The position numbers and the translations under genes are program-made. From Geodermatophilus poikilotrophus (GTDB taxonomy: Bacteria; Actinomycetota; Actinomycetes; Mycobacteriales; Geodermatophilaceae), in NCBI RefSeq assembly GCF_900111455.1, contig NZ_FOIE01000003.1:1-64000 (forward strand): DNA of 64,000 bases, in the 5' to 3' direction. Position 1 is the stretch's first letter. The number at the start of each line of letters is the position of its first letter. Positions 21,100-30,100 of the stretch are shown here, piece after piece. The notes under the pieces are model-generated. The model ran no database searches. It was not told where the DNA came from and saw only the letters and a program-made list of their open reading frames with translations.

Positions 21100-22755
21100 A
21101 TGCACCCCGCTGACCTCGAGGGCAGCCGTCCGTGGTGGCGGACAGCGGTCGTCTACGAGGTCTACCTGCGCAGCTTCGCCGACTCCGACGGGGACGGCGT
21201 CGGGGACGTGAACGGGCTGCGCAGCCGGCTGCCGTACCTCGTGGACCTCGGCGTCGACGCCCTGTGGGTCACGCCCTGGTACCCCTCGCCGATGGCCGAC
21301 GGCGGCTACGACATCAGCGACCACCGCGACATCGACCCGCGCCTGGGCACCCTGGCCGACGTCGACGCGCTGCTCACCGAGGCCCACGACACGGGCCTGC
21401 GGTTGATCGTCGACCTGGTCGCCAACCACACCTCCGCCGAGCACCCGTGGTTCCGCGCCGCCGTGGCCGGCGGCCGGGGAGCGCCCGAGCGGGCGCGGTA
21501 CTTCTTCCGGGAGGGCCGGGACGGTGGGGACCGGCCGCCCAACGACTGGATCAGTGCCTTCGGCGGCCCGGCCTGGACCCGTGTCCGCGAGCCGGACGGG
21601 CGGCCGGGGCAGTGGTACCTGCACCTCTTCGCGCCCGAGCAGCCGGACCTGGACTGGGACGACCCGGTCGTGCAGGAGGAGTTCGACGGCATCGTGCGGT
21701 TCTGGCTCGACCGCGGCGTGGACGGCATCCGGGTGGACGCCGCACCGGCTCTGGCCAAGGTCCCCGGGCTGCCGGACGCCGGCCACGCACCCGGTGCGCT
21801 GTTCGAGTCGGCCCGGTGGGTGGACAACCCGCACTGGGACCGCGACGAGGTGCACGAGGTCTTCCGGCGCTGGCGGGCGATCAGCGATGGCTACGACGGC
21901 GACCGGGTGTTCGTCTCCGAGGCGGTGGTCGCCGGTCCCGAGCGACTGGCCCGCTACGTCCGGCCCGACGAGCTGCACACCAGCTTCAACTTCGACTACC
22001 TCCGCGCCTCGTGGGACGCCGGCAGCCTCCGCGGGGCGATCGACGGGACGCTCGCCGCGCTGGCACCGGTCGGGGCACCGCCGACGTGGGTGCTGTCCAG
22101 CCACGACGAGACCCGGCACGTCACCCGCTTCGGCCGGGCGTCCAGCGGCGCGGCGACCATGGGCTTCGACACGTCGGGTCCGGCTGACCTCGATCTCGGG
22201 CTCCGGCGGGCGCGGGCTGCCGCACTGCTCACGCTCGCGCTGCCCGGCGGCGCCTACCTGTACCAGGGGGAGGAGCTCGGCCTGCCCGAGGTCGAGGACC
22301 TGCCCGAGGACGTGCTGCAGGACCCGACCTGGGAGCGTTCGGGCCGCACCGCCCGCGGCCGGGACGGCTGCCGGGTGCCGCTGCCGTGGTCCGGTGACCG
22401 GCCGCCGTTCGGCTTCACCGCCGACGGCGTCCGCCCGTGGCTGCCCCAGCCCGAGGCGTGGCGGACGTCGACGGTGGCCGCCCAGCGGGACGACCCGGCG
22501 TCCACCCTGTCGTTGTACCGCAGCGCCCTGCGGCTGCGCCGCAGCCTGCCGGGCCTCGCCGACGACGAGTCGCTGACCTGGTGTGACCTCGGGGACGGCG
22601 TGCTCGCCTTCGACCGCGGCAGCCGGTTCCGCTGCGTGGTCAACCTCTCGGGGCGACCCGTGCCCCTGGCCGGCCAGGGCGAGCCGGTGCTGACCAGCGA
22701 GCCGATCGGCGGTGAGCTGCCGCCGGACACGGCCGCCTGGCTGCGGACGGGCTAG
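21100..22755 (+). CDS. GH13 alpha-glucosidase-type glycoside hydrolase
   Basis: A 551-residue cytoplasmic glycoside hydrolase of family 13, expected to split alpha-glucosides brought in by the adjacent importer. Conserved regions are DLVANHTS (I), GIRVDAAPA with nucleophile Asp213 (II), VFVSEAVV with acid/base Glu274 (III) and SSHDETRH with Asp336 (IV). Region IV normally reads NHD; here the residue before His335 is Ser334. No signal peptide is seen. Similarity in layout is to actinobacterial AglA/GH13_30 enzymes. Trehalose synthase or oligo-1,6-glucosidase activity cannot be excluded. Its end overlaps the convergent GNAT gene by 4 bp. Confidence 0.9.
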   Translation: MHPADLEGSRPWWRTAVVYEVYLRSFADSDGDGVGDVNGLRSRLPYLVDLGVDALWVTPWYPSPMADGGYDISDHRDIDPRLGTLADVDALLTEAHDTGLRLIVDLVANHTSAEHPWFRAAVAGGRGAPERARYFFREGRDGGDRPPNDWISAFGGPAWTRVREPDGRPGQWYLHLFAPEQPDLDWDDPVVQEEFDGIVRFWLDRGVDGIRVDAAPALAKVPGLPDAGHAPGALFESARWVDNPHWDRDEVHEVFRRWRAISDGYDGDRVFVSEAVVAGPERLARYVRPDELHTSFNFDYLRASWDAGSLRGAIDGTLAALAPVGAPPTWVLSSHDETRHVTRFGRASSGAATMGFDTSGPADLDLGLRRARAAALLTLALPGGAYLYQGEELGLPEVEDLPEDVLQDPTWERSGRTARGRDGCRVPLPWSGDRPPFGFTADGVRPWLPQPEAWRTSTVAAQRDDPASTLSLYRSALRLRRSLPGLADDESLTWCDLGDGVLAFDRGSRFRCVVNLSGRPVPLAGQGEPVLTSEPIGGELPPDTAAWLRTG

Positions 22756-23222
22756 CGGGTGAGCGACCGGGTGAGGACGAGGCGGTCCTCGCCCGGTCCG
22801 GCACGGTCCTGGGCCCGGTGGGCACTGGCGCCGAGTGCGGTGTGGAAGGCGACCGCGGCGGTGTCCTCCGGTCGGGTGACCGTCTGGACGACACGCGCCC
22901 CGGTGTTGCGCGCCAGGTCGTCGAACCACGCGACCAGCCGGCGGCCCAGCCCGGTGCGGCGCCGGTCGTAGCGCACGGCGAGCAGGTGCAGGTAGGCCAG
23001 CCGGTCGACGGTGACCACGCCGAGCAGGTAGCCGACGTCCTCCCCGTCGGCGCCGCGGGCCAGCGCGCCGAAGCCGCCGAACTGGTCGAACCAGACCGGG
23101 TGGTGCAGCGGCCGGGTGTCGACCGCCCAGAACCGGTCGTGCGCGGCGAGCAGCCGGGCGCGGACGACGGGAGCCGACAGCGCGGCGAGCCCGACGAGGG
23201 TGACGTCGTCGGGAGCGCTCAA
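22752..23222 (-). CDS. GNAT-family N-acetyltransferase
   Basis: A 156-residue acetyltransferase. The acetyl-CoA motif is seen as LLAVRYDRRRTGLGRRLVAW (about 78-97), with the expected RRxGxGxxL pattern. The substrate is unknown. The likely start is TTG at 23222, overlapping the stop of the sugar-kinase gene as TTGA; no better ATG or GTG lies nearby, so translational coupling is the argument. It is convergent with the GH13 gene. Confidence 0.82.
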   Translation of the reverse strand: MSAPDDVTLVGLAALSAPVVRARLLAAHDRFWAVDTRPLHHPVWFDQFGGFGALARGADGEDVGYLLGVVTVDRLAYLHLLAVRYDRRRTGLGRRLVAWFDDLARNTGARVVQTVTRPEDTAAVAFHTALGASAHRAQDRAGPGEDRLVLTRSLTR

Positions 23223-24235
23223 CGGCGGGCCGCTTCCAGTTCCTCGCGGGTCGGCGGGTCGGCGCCCTCGCGGGTGCAGTTCAGCGCCGCGACCAGGGCG
23301 GCGTCGTCGATGATCGGCAGCAGCTGCTCGTCGGGCAGCTCCTCCAGCGCGGCCCGGGTGGTGATCCCCGCGTCCAGCAGCCCGGCGAACAGCCCCGCCG
23401 CCAGCGAGTCACCGGCGCCGACCGTGTCGGCCACGGTCACCCGCGGGGGCTCGCGGCGCAGCAGGTCACGGCCGGGCCGGGCGATGCGCAACGGGGCCCC
23501 GCCGTCGGTGAGCAGCACCAGGGCGGCGCCGCGGTCGGCCCAGCGCAGGGCCGTCCCGTCGAGGTCGCCGGCGCTGTCGGGCTCGAGCCAGGCGAGGTCC
23601 TCGGCGCTGACCTTGACGATGTCGGCCCGGAACAGCAGCCGGTCGAGGCGGGTGCGCACCGATGCGGCGGAGTTGCCCAGCGCCGTCCCGACCGGGCCGT
23701 CGGCCAGCATCGGGCGGATGTTGGGGTCGACGCTGACCAGGGCACGGCCGTCGGCGGCCACCTGCTCGACCAGCCGGGCGATCGCCTCGCAGCCGGGCGG
23801 GGTCCAGCTGGAGATCGAACCGACGTGCAGGATCGCCGTCCCGGACGGCAGGACGGCGGCGAGCTCCTCGTCGCTCCACTGCCAGTCGGCGGCGCCCTGC
23901 ACGTGGAACCCGTAGTCCGGGGAGCCGTCGGGGCCCAGGCCCACCACCGCGAGGCTGACCGGCTCGGTGGCCGGCACGAGCCCGGCGAGGTCCACGCCGG
24001 CCAGCTCCACGTGCCGCCGCAGCCCCACGGCCAGCGGGCCGGTGCCCAGCCGGGCGAGCAGCCGCACCGGGACGCCGAGACGGCCCGCGGCCACCGCGAC
24101 GTTGAGGGCGTTGCCGCCGGGCCGGGCGACGTAGTGCGGTGCTGTGCCGTGCGGCCCGGCGCCGGCCGCGACGTCGGGCAGCATGTCGACGACGAGTTCC
24201 CCGAGGACGCTCAGCACCGAGCGATCGCTGGTCAC
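23219..24235 (-). CDS. PfkB-family sugar kinase (fructokinase-like)
   Basis: A ribokinase/PfkB-family kinase (338 residues) that phosphorylates a sugar with ATP. The N-terminal [15 protein letters not shown] signature (substrate lid region) and the C-terminal [18 protein letters not shown] signature with catalytic Asp276 are intact, as is SVDPNIRP. The neighbourhood of an alpha-glucoside importer and GH13 enzyme suggests fructokinase in sucrose use, but the substrate is inferred. The GTG at 24235 is set by a TAGGGT hexamer 7 nt upstream; the frame is open further upstream without coding character. Confidence 0.9.
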   Translation of the reverse strand: MTSDRSVLSVLGELVVDMLPDVAAGAGPHGTAPHYVARPGGNALNVAVAAGRLGVPVRLLARLGTGPLAVGLRRHVELAGVDLAGLVPATEPVSLAVVGLGPDGSPDYGFHVQGAADWQWSDEELAAVLPSGTAILHVGSISSWTPPGCEAIARLVEQVAADGRALVSVDPNIRPMLADGPVGTALGNSAASVRTRLDRLLFRADIVKVSAEDLAWLEPDSAGDLDGTALRWADRGAALVLLTDGGAPLRIARPGRDLLRREPPRVTVADTVGAGDSLAAGLFAGLLDAGITTRAALEELPDEQLLPIIDDAALVAALNCTREGADPPTREELEAARR

Positions 24236-24242
24236 GCCCGCG

Positions 24243-24248
24243 ACCCTA
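24243..24248 (-). promoter_or_regulatory. -10 element TAGGGT before the sugar kinase
   Basis: TAGGGT on the minus strand ends 7 nt before the GTG at 24235, predicting a leaderless kinase-GNAT transcript. Confidence 0.6.
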
Positions 24249-24383
24249 GCGACCGGAACGCCTCCGTACCCGGGCGCTGGCTCACCCGCGGGCGCACCTG
24301 GGACGATGACGGGGACGACGATCGCTGCGGCACGCCGGACGGGTAGGCCCTGGCGGACGACCGCTACCTGCGCAGGAGGACAG

Positions 24384-25217
24384 ATGCCGAACCCGTTCGT
24401 GAAGTTGTGGAAGTACCTCACGGCCTCGGCCAACGCGAAGATCGACGAGAAGGCCGACCCGAAGATCCAGATCCAGCAGGCCATCGAGGCCGAGCAGCAG
24501 CGGCACCAGGCGCTGGCCAACCAGGCGGCCGCCGTGCTGGGCAACCAGCGTCAGCTGGAGATGCGGCTCAACCGGCAGCTCGGCGAGGTGGAGAAGCTGC
24601 AGGCCTCTGCGCGTCAGGCGCTGGTGCTGGCCGACCAGACCCGCGCCGGCGGGGACGCGGCCAAGGCGGCGGAGTACGAGAACGCCGCGCAGGCCTTCGC
24701 CACCCAGCTGGTCGCCGCCGAGCAGGCGATGGAGGACCTCAAGCGCAGCCACGACGAGGCGCTGCAGGCCGCCGAGCAGGCGCGCGGCGCGGTCGAGCAG
24801 AGCCGGATGCGGCTGCAGACGACCCTGGCCGAGCGCACCAAGCTGATGAGCCAGCTCGAGCAGGCCAAGATGCAGGAGCACGTGGCGGCCTCGCTCAAGC
24901 AGGTCAACGAGCTCTCCGCGCCGGGCAACACCCCGAGCCTGGGCGAGGTGCGGGACAAGATCGAAGCCCGCTACGCGAACGCCCTGGGCCAGGCCGAGCT
25001 GGCGCAGACGTCGGTCGAGGGCCGGATGCTCGAGGTGCAGAAGGCGACCCTCGACGTCGCCGGCGCCTCGCGGCTGGATCAGATCCGCGCCTCGATGGGG
25101 CAGCCGGCGATCACCGGCCAGGACGCGGTCCCGGCCCTGGAGGAGGGGACGCCGTCGGTGCCGACGTCCACCGCCCAGCCGGCGGCACAGTCGGCCGACC
25201 GCCCCGACCAGCAGTAG
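24384..25217 (+). CDS. pspA: PspA/IM30 (ESCRT-III-like) envelope-stress protein
   Basis: A PspA-family protein (277 residues), a membrane-binding coiled-coil protein that protects the envelope. The N terminus [20 protein letters not shown] is the amphipathic, membrane-binding helix. Long alpha-helical coiled-coil sequence rich in Ala, Gln and Glu follows from about 25 to 225, and the C-terminal 40 residues are disordered. The ATG at 24384 has CAGGAGGA 3 nt upstream. In mycobacteria pspA directly follows clgR, which activates it; here the two are 10 kb apart. Repeat elements follow its stop. Confidence 0.93.
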   Translation: MPNPFVKLWKYLTASANAKIDEKADPKIQIQQAIEAEQQRHQALANQAAAVLGNQRQLEMRLNRQLGEVEKLQASARQALVLADQTRAGGDAAKAAEYENAAQAFATQLVAAEQAMEDLKRSHDEALQAAEQARGAVEQSRMRLQTTLAERTKLMSQLEQAKMQEHVAASLKQVNELSAPGNTPSLGEVRDKIEARYANALGQAELAQTSVEGRMLEVQKATLDVAGASRLDQIRASMGQPAITGQDAVPALEEGTPSVPTSTAQPAAQSADRPDQQ

Positions 25218-25219
25218 GA

Positions 25220-25370
25220 GGAGGACCCCGCGTCCCCCCACCGCTGGCGGGCTCCTGGTGGGGGGACGCGGGGCCGTTCCGACGCGTTCCCAGGCTCGCG
25301 GCGGGGCCCTGCAGGGAGCCGCGTCCTCCCCACCCTGCGCGAGCTCGGGGTGGGACCCGGAGCGGGGGTG
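25220..25370 (+). repeat. stop-proximal hairpin repeat, copy 4 (two units, after pspA)
   Basis: Unit 1 has the best stem of the family: CCCCGCGTCCCCCCACC (25226-25242) pairs perfectly over 17 bp with 25257-25273 around a 14-nt loop, again with GGACCCC against GGGGCC leaving a bulged A. Unit 2 (about 25290-25370) is a degenerate second copy containing GGCCCTGCAGGGAGCC and CCCCACC/GGTGGGACCC. Confidence 0.8.
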
Positions 25371-25376
25371 ACCGCT

Positions 25377-25408
25377 CGCGGCCCGGTCACCGTGGTGACC
25401 GGGCCGCG
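25377..25408. terminator. bidirectional terminator between pspA and nei
   Basis: A 15-bp perfect palindrome (CGCGGCCCGGTCACC and complement, 2-nt centre) lies between the convergent pspA and nei genes, 5 bp from the nei stop. Confidence 0.8.
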
Positions 25409-25413
25409 GCGTC

Positions 25414-26268
25414 TCAGGAGGCGCTGGGGAGCGGCGGCGGGTGGTCGGGCTCGCCGGTGCGGGCCGCCGGGTCGACGGGGGAGCAGGCGGCCTGGCAGCG
25501 CGGGCACCAGTAGGTGATCCGCTCCTGCAGGTCCGGGCCCTGGTCGCCGCGCAGGATCGGCGTGCCGCAGCGGTAGCAGGGGCGGTCCTTGCGGCCGTAG
25601 ACCCAGTGGTCGCGGCCGCGGCGCAGGTCGCCGGTGGTGCTCTGCTCCGGGCGTTCGCGGTTGGCCAGCATCAGCGACCGGGTCCGCTCGACCAGCCCTG
25701 GCAGGTCCTTGACGTCGGCGACCCGCATCCACGGGTGCACGCCGCAGACGAACAGGCCCTCGACCTTGTAGAGGTTGCCGGGACCGCACAGGTTGCGCTG
25801 GTCGAGGATGGCCACGCCGATCTGCTCGTCGGGGTGCGCCCGCAGTCGGCGGAGCGCCTCCTCGAGGTCCCAGTCCGGGCCGAGGACGTCGGGGCCGAGG
25901 TGGCCGAACAGCTGGTCCTCGTGCTCGGTGCGGACCATGGCCACGTCGTGCAGCCGGTAGCCGACGCACTCCCACTCGTCGGTGGCCAGGATGGCGCGGA
26001 TGGAGAAGGCCGGACCGCCGCGCCACCGGGTGCCGTGCCGGTAGATGTGCCAGCTGCCGTCCATCCGGTAGTGCGTGCGCAGCGTCCAGCCGTCGGTGAA
26101 CCGGGTGAGCATGTGCTTGCCGCGCGGCACCACCGCGGAGACGGTTCGACCGGCGAGGTCGGTGGCGGCCAGCTGCGGCACGCGCAGCTCACCGCGGCGC
26201 AGGGTGGCGCCGCCGAGCGCGGTGTCCATCCGCTTCGCCGCCAGCCAGACGGTGTCTCCCTCGGGCAC
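25414..26268 (-). CDS. nei: Fpg/Nei-family DNA glycosylase/AP lyase (Nei2 type)
   Basis: A 284-residue bifunctional glycosylase removing oxidised bases. The catalytic N terminus PEGDTV (Pro2, Glu3) has the Nei form rather than the Fpg form PELPEV; Lys51 in GKHMLTRF is conserved, the helix-two-turn-helix contains LDQRNLCGPGNLYK, and the C-terminal zinc finger has Cys231, 234, 255 and 258. In M. tuberculosis nei and lhr are adjacent; here lhr is the next minus-strand gene but one plus-strand gene lies between. The start codon is GTG, with GACACT 7 nt upstream as a possible leaderless -10. Confidence 0.94.
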   Translation of the reverse strand: MPEGDTVWLAAKRMDTALGGATLRRGELRVPQLAATDLAGRTVSAVVPRGKHMLTRFTDGWTLRTHYRMDGSWHIYRHGTRWRGGPAFSIRAILATDEWECVGYRLHDVAMVRTEHEDQLFGHLGPDVLGPDWDLEEALRRLRAHPDEQIGVAILDQRNLCGPGNLYKVEGLFVCGVHPWMRVADVKDLPGLVERTRSLMLANRERPEQSTTGDLRRGRDHWVYGRKDRPCYRCGTPILRGDQGPDLQERITYWCPRCQAACSPVDPAARTGEPDHPPPLPSAS

Positions 26269-26285
26269 GCGCTCCAGTGTCCCCC

Positions 26286-26339
26286 GGCCCCGTCCAGGGC
26301 ACCGCCCTGAGCTCGTCGGGGGTGGGCAGGACGGGGTCC
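26286..26339 (-). repeat. orphan hairpin repeat upstream of nei
   Basis: A full-length family member in minus orientation: GGACCCCGTCC pairs with GGACGGGGCC, leaving the same bulged A, with the inner GCCCACC/GGGCGGT region. Unlike the others it does not follow a stop codon: it lies between the divergent nei (minus) and the plus-strand gene at 26415. Confidence 0.75.
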
Positions 26340-26414
26340 TGCTGCTGCTCGGACGCGGCGCAGGTCACCTCCGGCGGCGGGAAGTCGCGCGTCCGCCGCG
26401 GCGCTGAGCCTCCC

Positions 26415-27011
26415 GTGCAGCGACGCGAGCGATCGACGAGCTCCCCGGTCACCGCGCCCCAGGAGGTGGTCGCGGCCGCCGAGCCGGTCACGGTCACCGT
26501 CGCCCGCGACGTGCGGGCCGACCAGCGCGAGGCCTTCGAGCGGTGGGCCGGCGAGGTGCTGGGCCTGGCCGCGGAGTTCCCGGGCAACCTGGGCACCAGC
26601 TTGCTGCGTCCGGGCCCGGGCTCGACCCGCTACCACCTGGTCTACCGCTTCGCCGACGGCGAGTCGCTGGCGCGCTGGGAGCGCTCGACCGAGCGGCAGG
26701 CCGCGCTGCAGCGCGTCGAGCACCTGTCCGACCGGGTCGACTACGCACACGTGGCCGGTCTGGACAGCTTCTTCACGGCGCTGACCCCCTCCCGGCCGGG
26801 GCCCCGCTGGCGGATGACCGCCCTCACGGTGGCCGCTGTCTTCGGCATCACGCTCGTCTTCCAGCTGCTGGTGTCGCCGCACGTGACGAGCTGGCCGCTG
26901 CCCCTGCGGCTGCTGCTGTCGGCGGTCATCGTGGTGGTGCTGCTGGGCTACGTCGTCATGCCGGTGCTGACCCGCCTCTTCGCGCGCTGGCTGCACCCTT
27001 CCCGCGACTGA
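26415..27011 (+). CDS. antibiotic biosynthesis monooxygenase-like domain membrane protein
   Basis: A 198-residue protein. The N-terminal part (about 20-110, with PVTVTVARDVRADQREAFER and YHLVYRFADGESLARW) resembles the dimeric alpha-beta barrel/ABM fold often found with two C-terminal helices in this subfamily. Two membrane segments follow, at about 132-155 and 160-185. The enzymatic role is unknown and may be structural. The GTG at 26415 is uncertain; the frame stays open to 26277, through the repeat, which argues against a longer protein. A repeat copy begins right after its stop. Confidence 0.8.
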   Translation: MQRRERSTSSPVTAPQEVVAAAEPVTVTVARDVRADQREAFERWAGEVLGLAAEFPGNLGTSLLRPGPGSTRYHLVYRFADGESLARWERSTERQAALQRVEHLSDRVDYAHVAGLDSFFTALTPSRPGPRWRMTALTVAAVFGITLVFQLLVSPHVTSWPLPLRLLLSAVIVVVLLGYVVMPVLTRLFARWLHPSRD

Positions 27012-27060
27012 GGAAGGACCTCCCTGCCCCCGCTCCCGGCGGGGCCCTGCAGGGAGGCCG
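27012..27060 (+). repeat. stop-proximal hairpin repeat, copy 5
   Basis: It begins at the TGA of the monooxygenase-like gene. Arms CCTCCCTGC and GCAGGGAGG pair over 9 bp, with an inner CCCCG/CGGGG stem. Relative to other copies both arms differ in step (CCTCCC/GGGAGG), preserving pairing. The loop is shorter than usual. Confidence 0.75.
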
Positions 27061-27162
27061 CCCCTCCCCGCTCCTGTCGAGGGACCCGTCCTCGCCATCC
27101 GTGGCAGGTCCGGGCAGGTTCTGGTGACGAGCCCTGCACGGCACTGGAGAGGCGCGCCGGGT

Positions 27163-30100
27163 TCAGGCGCGCAGGCGCAGGCCGCGGGGGGTGGCGGCGA
27201 AGCCGGCCGCCTGCAGTGCGGCCGACAGCGGGGTCGACTCGTGCACCGAGGCGCCGTCGGCCTTCTGCACCACCATCCGGCCCAGCGCTCCTGCCGCGAC
27301 CGCCCCGGACAGCGCGGTCGCGGCCTCCTTGAGCGCGGTCTCGTCCTCGGTCCAGGACAGCAGCGTCTTGCCGCCGCGCTCGACGTAGAGCACCAGCTCG
27401 CCGTCGACCAGCACCACCAGCGCGCCGGCCTTCCGCCCCGCCCGGTGCCCGGTGGAGCGCCGTCCGCCGCCGGTGCCCTCACCGACGTCGACCGCCGCGC
27501 CGGCGTCGCTGCCCGGCTCGGCGGAGGCGCTGTCCGGGCGCTCGGGCCAGGGGAGCGCCGCACCGTAGACGTTGGCCGGGTCGGTGGCGGCCAGCACCAC
27601 CGCGCCGCCGGGCACCCGGTCGGGGGAAGCGAAGCTGCGCAGCCGGTCGACCGACCCCGGCGTGCCGAACTGGGCGGCGCCGAGGGTCTCCACGAAGTAG
27701 CCGCGACGGGCCCGACCGTTCTCCTCGAAGGCCCGCAGCACCGGGTACACCGCGGAGAAGCCCCCCGAGACCTGCTCGGCCACCACCGCGCCGCGGGTGA
27801 GCACGCCGTGCCGCTCGAGCAGCGCCTCGGCGCGGGCCGTCGTCCGCTTGGTGGCGTTGGGCTCCCGGTCGGGCAGCCGGGACCACCGGCCGGCCACCGT
27901 AGGTGGGCCGCTGCGGGTCGGCATGGCCGGCCGGCCGAGCCGGGTGCGGCCGTAGCGGCTGCGGTCCAGCCGGGCCCGCGGCGGCGTGGGCTGGCGCTTG
28001 TGCGTGCCGCCGCCGGACAGCCGGGTGCGCAGCGGCGCGAGGGTGTCGTTGGTGAGCACGCCGGACCAGACGAGGTCCCACACGAGGTCGGCGAAGGCAG
28101 CGTCGTCGGTGGAGCCGGCCAGGTCCGACAACCCCCGGAAGAACAGCGCCTGACCGCCGGCCAGCTGGTCCAGCACGGTGGACCCCGCCTCGGGCAGCTC
28201 GAGCGGCTCGGGGAGCAGGAGCGGAGCGAGGTCGGCCGGGACGAGGCTGACCCAGCCGTCCCCGCCGGGCAGCCCACCCGCCCCGGCCCACAGCACCTCG
28301 CCGGCGCTGGTCAGCTCGTCCAGCATCGCGGGGGAGTAGTCGCGGACCCGGGCCGGCAGCACCAGCGACTCCAGTGCGCTGGCCGGCACGAGGGCCCCCG
28401 CCAGCTGCTCGACGACCGCGAGGACGCCGTCCGGGCCGCGCATCCGGCTGCCCACCGACTGCCAGGACGGGGTGAAGCGCGCCAGCGTGCCGACGGGCAC
28501 GGGCTCCACCTCCTGGCGCAGCCGGGCCAGGCTGCGCCGGCGGACCGACCGGAGCACGTCGGCGTCGCACCACTCCTGGCCGGTGCCGCCGGGACGGAAC
28601 TCGCCGGTGACCAGGCGGCCGGTGCCGACCAGCCGCTGCACGGTCGCCGTCACCACCGCGACGCCCAGCCCCAGCCGCTGCGCCACCTCACCGGGCTGGA
28701 AGGGACCGTGCGTGCGGGCGTAGCGGCCCACCAGGTCCCCGAGCGGGTCGGGCACCGGCTCGGTGAACACCTCGGGCACCCCGACGGGCAGGGCGGTGCC
28801 GAGGGCGTCGCGCAGCCGGCCGGCGTCCTCGATCGCCACGTACCGCTCCTCGCCGGCGATGCGCACCACCAGCGCGCGGCGGGCGGCCACCAGCTCGTCG
28901 AGCCACTCCTGGCCCACGCCGCGGGCGGTGGCCTCCGTGGGGGTGAGGTCACCGACGATGCGCAGCAGGTCCGCGGCGCCGTCGGGGTCGCGGGGATGGC
29001 GTTGGGCCGGCAGTCGCTGCAGCTCGTTCTCCACCTCGGTCAGCGCCTCGGCGTCGAGCAGCTCCCGCAGCTCGGAGCGGCCGAGGAGCTCGGCGAGCAG
29101 GCCGGTGTCGAGGGCCAGCGCCTGTGCCCGCCGCTCGGCCAGCGGGGCGTCGCCCTCGTAGAGGAACTGGCCGACGTAGCCGAACAGCAGCGACTGGGCG
29201 AACGGTGAGGCCGCCTGGGTCTGCACGTCGACCACCCGCACCCGGCGGGAGCGGACGTCGCGCATCAGCTCGACCAGGCCGGGCACGTCGTAGACGTCCT
29301 GCAGCACCTCGCGGGCGGCCTCGAGCGTGATCGGGAAGCTGGAGAACTCGCTGGCCACCGAGAGCAGCTGTGCGGCGCGCTGCCGTTGCTGCCACAGCGG
29401 GGTGCGCCGGCGCGGGTCGCGGCGGGGGAGCAGCAGCGCCCGGGCCGCGCACTCGCGGAACCGGCTGGCGAACAGCGCCGAGCTGCCGACCTCGGCGGTC
29501 ACCTCGCGTTCGACGTCGTCCGGGTCCAGGACGGCGAGGTCGGCCTCCGGCGGCTCGCCGGTGGTGTCGGGCAGCCGCAGCACGATGCCGTCGTCGGAGT
29601 GCATCGAGGCGACGTCCACGCCGTAGCGCTCCCGCAGCCGGGCGGCGAGCACGAGCGCCCACGGGGCGTTGACCTGGGCGCCGAAGGGCGAGTGGACGAC
29701 CAGCCGCCAGTCACCGAGCTCGTCGCGGAAGCGTTCCACCAGCAGCGTGCGGTCGTCGGGCAGGTGCCCGGTGGCCTGCTTCTGCTCGGCCAGGTAGGCC
29801 AGCAGGTTGGCCGCGCCCCACTCGTCGAGGCCAGCGGCGCGGGCGCGCTCGAGCCCGGCCTCGGGCGTCGCGGTGCCGACCTCGCGGAGGAAGGCGCCCA
29901 GCGCGCGACCCAGCTCCAGCGGGCGGCCGGGCGCGTCGCCGTGCCAGAACGGCATCTTGCCGGGCTGGCCGGGGGCGGGGCTCACCAGGACTCGGTCGTG
30001 GGTGATCTCCTCGATCCGCCAGGAGGAGGAGCCGAGGAGGAACACGTCGCCCACCCGCGACTCGTAGACCATCTCCTCGTCGAGCTCGCCGACCCGCCGG

